A stretch of 64,000 nt of DNA from Heliocybe sulcata (Eukaryota > Basidiomycota > Agaricomycetes > Gloeophyllales > Gloeophyllaceae), in the NCBI GenBank assembly GCA_004369045.1, contig ML213517.1, positions 378,757 through 442,756 of the forward strand, in the 5' to 3' direction. Shown one piece after another: positions 60,774 to 64,000 of the stretch. Positions within the stretch are counted from its first letter, which is position 1. Each line of letters starts with the position of its first letter. The translations under genes and the position numbers were made by a program. The notes under the pieces are model-generated. The model saw nothing but the letters and a program-made list of their open reading frames with translations, made no database searches and was not told the DNA's origin.

Positions 60774-61258
60774 CTAGAATATTGATCCCATAAACCGGGG
60801 GTCGTGGATCGTCTCGACGGTGAAATCCACCAATTCCATATCTCCAGCAGCTGACATCAGTCGAGTTCCAGCCCGAGAGCCCACGATCGAATACGCACCG
60901 AGGTCGGCCCCCATGTTTATGCATGCCATCATCGTGACCATGCTCGCGTCGTTCACCTTCCCGACGATCTCGACGTACGTGTCCGTCACGCGGGCGTCCT
61001 GCCCAGCGCACTGCGTGAGCGAGCTGAGATGCGCGGACCGGGGACACTCACTTTGGTTAGCCGCACCTCGACTTGCATTTTATCACTCGTCTCGACGAGC
61101 GCGGACTCGCCTTTGAACTTGGAGTCTGTCAGCAGAGCGCTTTCGTGTGGGATGGATGGCGCGCGTACCTGGAGGACTTTGCAAGTGAGGCGCACCGTGC
61201 GGCCGATGTAGTCGCCGAGTCTTTTGCCGTTGACGCGGGTGGAGACGTGTTCGGACAT
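60774..61258 (-). CDS. RFA3: Replication protein A subunit 3 (RPA14/Rfa3)
   Basis: Exons (minus): 61258-61169, 61117-61052, 61010-60899, 60841-60774; 111 aa, the usual size for this single OB-fold protein. Blocks: RVNGKRLGDYIGRTVRLTCK, VLQFKGESALVETSD, VEVRLTK, DTYVEIVGKVNDASMVTMMA, IHDPRF. With RPA1 and RPA2 it coats single-stranded DNA in replication and repair. The 61168 intron could be read through in frame; splicing to acceptor ccaag at 61118 restores the family sequence VLQFKGES. The second intron is only 41 nt. Confidence 0.92.
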
Positions 61259-61780
61259 TTTTCGAAGGATGCGGAGGAGGGCGGGACGAGGGATAGGCGG
61301 GGTTTCAAGGGAAGAAGTATCGATATCGAAGGTAGAACGGCGACGCGAAGTTACGGCACGCGTCTCATTCAGATGTGACTCGACGTGTGTGGTCGCGTTA
61401 CCCGTGACATTGAATATTTCTTCTAAGCTCTCACCGCTCAGCTACCCCGCGGCCCGCGGGTCTACGATACATGAATGTCTCCGCCCAGAAAGTATCACAT
61501 AGCAGGGTCCCAGAACGTCTCCGTGTTCCAAGCAGACTTGTACTGAATACTGGGCCTACTTACCGGCAGCGGTATTTAGATTATGACTGAATAACGACGA
61601 CGGCAGATCACATCCATCTTGAGAAGGTGCACTTCATGACGGGTTGCTGGTGGAAACAAGAGAAAGGCGGCGACGAACGGGAGCGCAATTTTAAGAGCGG
61701 GGAAGACTGACCCTTACATGACCAAAAGATATCGTACAGGCAGCTCGACCGACCTTCTCCTCTCTGTTCTTTCACGGCTC
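61259..61780. other. Intergenic, promoter of RPA3
   Basis: 522 bp between two minus-strand genes. No ORF or RNA gene recognised. Confidence 0.45.
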
Positions 61781-62285
61781 TTACTTCTTCCCTCCACCGC
61801 CTACTACAGGCTTCTTGAGCGGTGCTCTCGGCCTGAACATCGGCTTGTGCGGCGCCTCCGCGCTGGGATCGTGCTCCGAGCTTTCACTGACCAATTCGTA
61901 CGCGCAGCTCAGTCAGAACCTGGTACGCGGTGTAGAATGGTTGCTGCGTTCACTCACGTAGGCAAGTCATGCGCCTCGGGCTTGGGTGAGCTGCCCGGCG
62001 AGTGGGCGCTATCCGCTGCCTCGACTTGGCTGGAGGATAAAGCAGAGTCGCTCGTGAGCGGCGAATGCAGTGCAGTCTTAGGGTGTCAGGGCTCACTTGG
62101 GAGACAGACGTGTGGTGTCGGATTCCGAATTGTGCAGAGCCTCCTCGACTGCGTGAGGCTCGCTCGCACCTGCGCTAAATCATCCCAGGAGAGTATTTCA
62201 GCTCTTCTCTGATGTCCTAGCACGCTGCCCCCACATACCTTGCCTGCTCCGCCGAGCTAGTACTTTCTTCACCGCTTGGCTGCAT
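61781..62285 (-). CDS. Small disordered protein with C-terminal FRPRAP motif, copy 1
   Basis: Exons (minus): 62285-62239, 62174-62097, 62029-61958, 61907-61781; 107 aa, all GT-AG and in phase. Ser, Glu, Ala and Pro make up most of the chain (GEESTSSAEQ, SPGSSPKPEAHD), predicted disordered. The end is basic: HKPMFRPRAPLKKP then a Gly-Lys tail. The neighbour at 63127-63681 ends in the same motif, so the two are paralogues or share a functional tail. No family recognised. The plus strand holds a 164-codon open frame over the same DNA (61718-62212), but the minus-strand splice pattern and shared motif favour this reading. Confidence 0.65.
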
Positions 62286-63126
62286 TGTTCAAACGTCGAG
62301 TATCAGCTAGTGCAATGCAAGCGTTTCAGCATGCACAGTGCAGAGGTACCCATAGCGCCCAGAAGGTACCGAAATACAGAATAGCCGCGCGTCGATGCCA
62401 TAGATGGAGCAATCCTGATGTTATCGTCTCTTTGTCATGACCCTTGAGCGCCGCCCGAGTATGACTGTCCTGGGATTGTATGGGAAATCTTGGAAACGAT
62501 GTTCGGCTTCTGCATTCAACGCCCTGTATTGCAAGATAAGCGCCGCGAAAGTCGAAAGTCGTGCCGAAGAGTCATAGGCGCCAGTAGGTCACGGACATGA
62601 AGGATGGGGCTGGGTTGAAACGGACCGAAGAACAAGAACAAGTCCTTTGCTGGTCTCAACATTTAGGACTCTGCGCATGTGAGGTTGATTCCCTCCACAC
62701 TGAAGGCCAGCTGACAGCCGTGCAAATCTCTCTGACTCGAGGCCGGGTTCCTTAGCTCCACGACCGACACGACATTTTTCTCCCTATATATGCTGCTCTT
62801 GGACTTTACTCGGAGCCAGGACTTGCGGTATCCTTCGTTTCGCCTGTCACCGCGTCACCGAACGTTGCACGTCGAGATGCTCGGATCGAGTCCTATGACT
62901 GCGAATAGGGGTATAGCGAACAATGCAGTATTATCCAACAACGCTAAAGTCCTTGAAAACATGTTGACGAAGTAACGGAAACACGAAGAAAGCACACATC
63001 AAGAGAATCGAACACAGGGTAAAGCAAGGCATGTACGGCAGACTGGCAGTCATCATTCCGGGAGCACAGCAAACCTGGGTCTATCTGGACGACTACAGGC
63101 TGCACTGACCTCCAGAGATATCTCTC
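62286..63126. other. Intergenic between the two FRPRAP genes
   Basis: 841 bp. No supported gene; contains the copy-1 promoter and copy-2 3' end. Confidence 0.45.
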
Positions 63127-63681
63127 CTACTTGCCACCGTTCTTCGGCCCTCCCGGCTTAGTAGCTGAGCTTGGCTTGCGCACCGGAGCTCTCGGTCTGA
63201 ATCTCCGCTTCGCGGGTCCTTGGGTCTGGGATCTGATGAATCCAGCAATCAGCACAACAGCCTAGACATGGACCATATATTACTGGCTACTCACGACGCA
63301 GTGGTCTTCTGGATTTCGGTGGTAATTTTCGGCTGCGAAGGAGCTCCAACGGTTTTCAGTGGTAAGCCATCGGCGGATACATCCTCTAATGCATCCACTG
63401 ATCGCTTTCTACTGAAGCACCGTCATCAGTTGCGTACGCTACAGCAAGATTCTCATAGCTACCGACCTCGTGCGATCCCGAAGGTCAGGCAAGGGAGATG
63501 AGGCAGGAGCTTCGTCGCCCTTGATGTCCTCCTTGCCGCTCTCCTGCTTGGGCTCCTTGACTGCAGGGCCGTTCGTCGTCTGCAGGGCCTTGTTCTCAGC
63601 ACTGAGAGACTTGCAGTCATAGGCAGTGGCAGCCGGCGCATTCTCGACAATAGTCAAGGCTACAGTCTTGTTCTCAGCCAT
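63127..63681 (-). CDS. Small disordered protein with C-terminal FRPRAP motif, copy 2
   Basis: Exons (minus): 63681-63467, 63411-63295, 63232-63127; 145 aa. Starts MAENKTVALTIVENAP, continues Lys/Glu/Ser-rich (KEPKQESGKEDIKGDE, DVSADGLPLKTVGAPS) and ends KRRFRPRAPVRKPSS with a Pro-Gly-Lys tail. The final intron is phase 2 and lies just before the motif exon, exactly as in copy 1. Likely nuclear or RNA-binding from the basic end, but this is only inference. The first donor is the weak GTCGGT (63466). Confidence 0.65.
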
Positions 63682-64000
63682 TGTTGCTGCGAAGAGAGAT
63701 GTGGACAATTGTGGGTGGTTGTGAGTGACAATGCATTCCCTTGGAGGTTGCCTAAATACACTAAGGAGCTATGCAGGACACAGAGTAGCTGTGCTCTAGC
63801 TATGTCTTCGGTGAAGCCGAGCTTGGCTCTTCTGTGGTCTGGCCCTCTGAGCTTTGGAGCTGATATCTCAGCCCTGGCAGAGCCGGAAGCATGTCGAGCG
63901 TAGCGTCACTCGGCCTCGTGCTATAGCCTCTTTTTCACTTTGCAGCGCGCAAATACGGGGTCGACCCCTAGCGTGAAGCAGAGTCTGTCCACGGACTGCT
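63682..64000. other. Right edge, no gene recognised
   Basis: Promoter side of the copy-2 FRPRAP gene, then sequence to the window end with nothing I can support. Confidence 0.4.

Noticed and set aside
61718-62212. 164-codon plus-strand frame
   Set aside because: It overlaps the minus-strand FRPRAP gene, whose four exons splice in phase and share a tail with a neighbour; the plus frame has no motif or splice support.

Overview
This window is nuclear DNA from a filamentous basidiomycete, most likely an Agaricomycete. The signs are compact genes with introns mostly of about 50-60 nt, no operons, and families typical of mushrooms: a FunK1 kinase, DUF6534, DUF6593 and DUF3455 proteins, an F-box protein of the mushroom type, and a large orphan family at 17.3-19.6 kb. 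I could splice 24 protein-coding loci by eye from reading-frame continuity and splice sites. Most models close in frame from ATG to stop. One further locus, at 1.7-2.9 kb, looks decayed.

Layout, left to right. 0-0.5 kb: 3' end of an aldo/keto reductase (+). 1.7-2.9 kb: intron-like remnants (-). 2.9-12.3 kb: two long, mostly disordered proteins (-), the second with a G-patch, an RRM-like domain and SUMO-interaction-like motifs at both ends. 12.5-15.1 kb: SH3-PX-BAR sorting nexin (-). 17.3-19.6 kb: orphan basidiomycete family (+). 19.8-22.2 kb: FunK1 kinase (-). 23.5-25.8 kb: ASCC2/Cue3 (+). 26.1-29.0 kb: stand-alone Nup96 (-). 29.1-31.7 kb: amino-acid/GABA-type permease (-), divergent from a DUF3445 oxidative demethylase-like gene (+, 32.3-34.0 kb). 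34.3-35.1 kb: DUF6593 (-). 37.7-38.4 kb: UBC4 (-). 39.6-41.3 kb: F-box protein (+). 41.7-46.4 kb: two DUF3455 secreted-protein genes flanking a histidine acid phosphatase (all -), one DUF3455 copy broken by a stop. 46.7-47.5 kb: a non-autonomous DNA transposon. 47.8-51.5 kb: DUF1770 (+), PIG-L (-), GET5-like (-) and NDUFS5 (+). 54.0-56.1 kb: a 20-exon DUF6534 membrane protein (+). 58.0-60.4 kb: ABCE1/RLI1 (+). 60.8-61.3 kb: RPA3 (-). 61.8-63.7 kb: two small disordered paralogues (-).

Most genes are independent housekeeping units. Several touch ribosome and protein quality control (ASCC2/Cue3, ABCE1, UBC4, GET5), but they are scattered and not visibly coregulated. I see no CRISPR array, tRNA or rRNA, and no virus-like element. 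No clear new multi-gene system stands out. The most novel items are a cluster of GC-AG introns, the 19-intron DUF6534 gene with an 11-nt exon, the double-SIM G-patch protein, and the FRPRAP small-protein pair.
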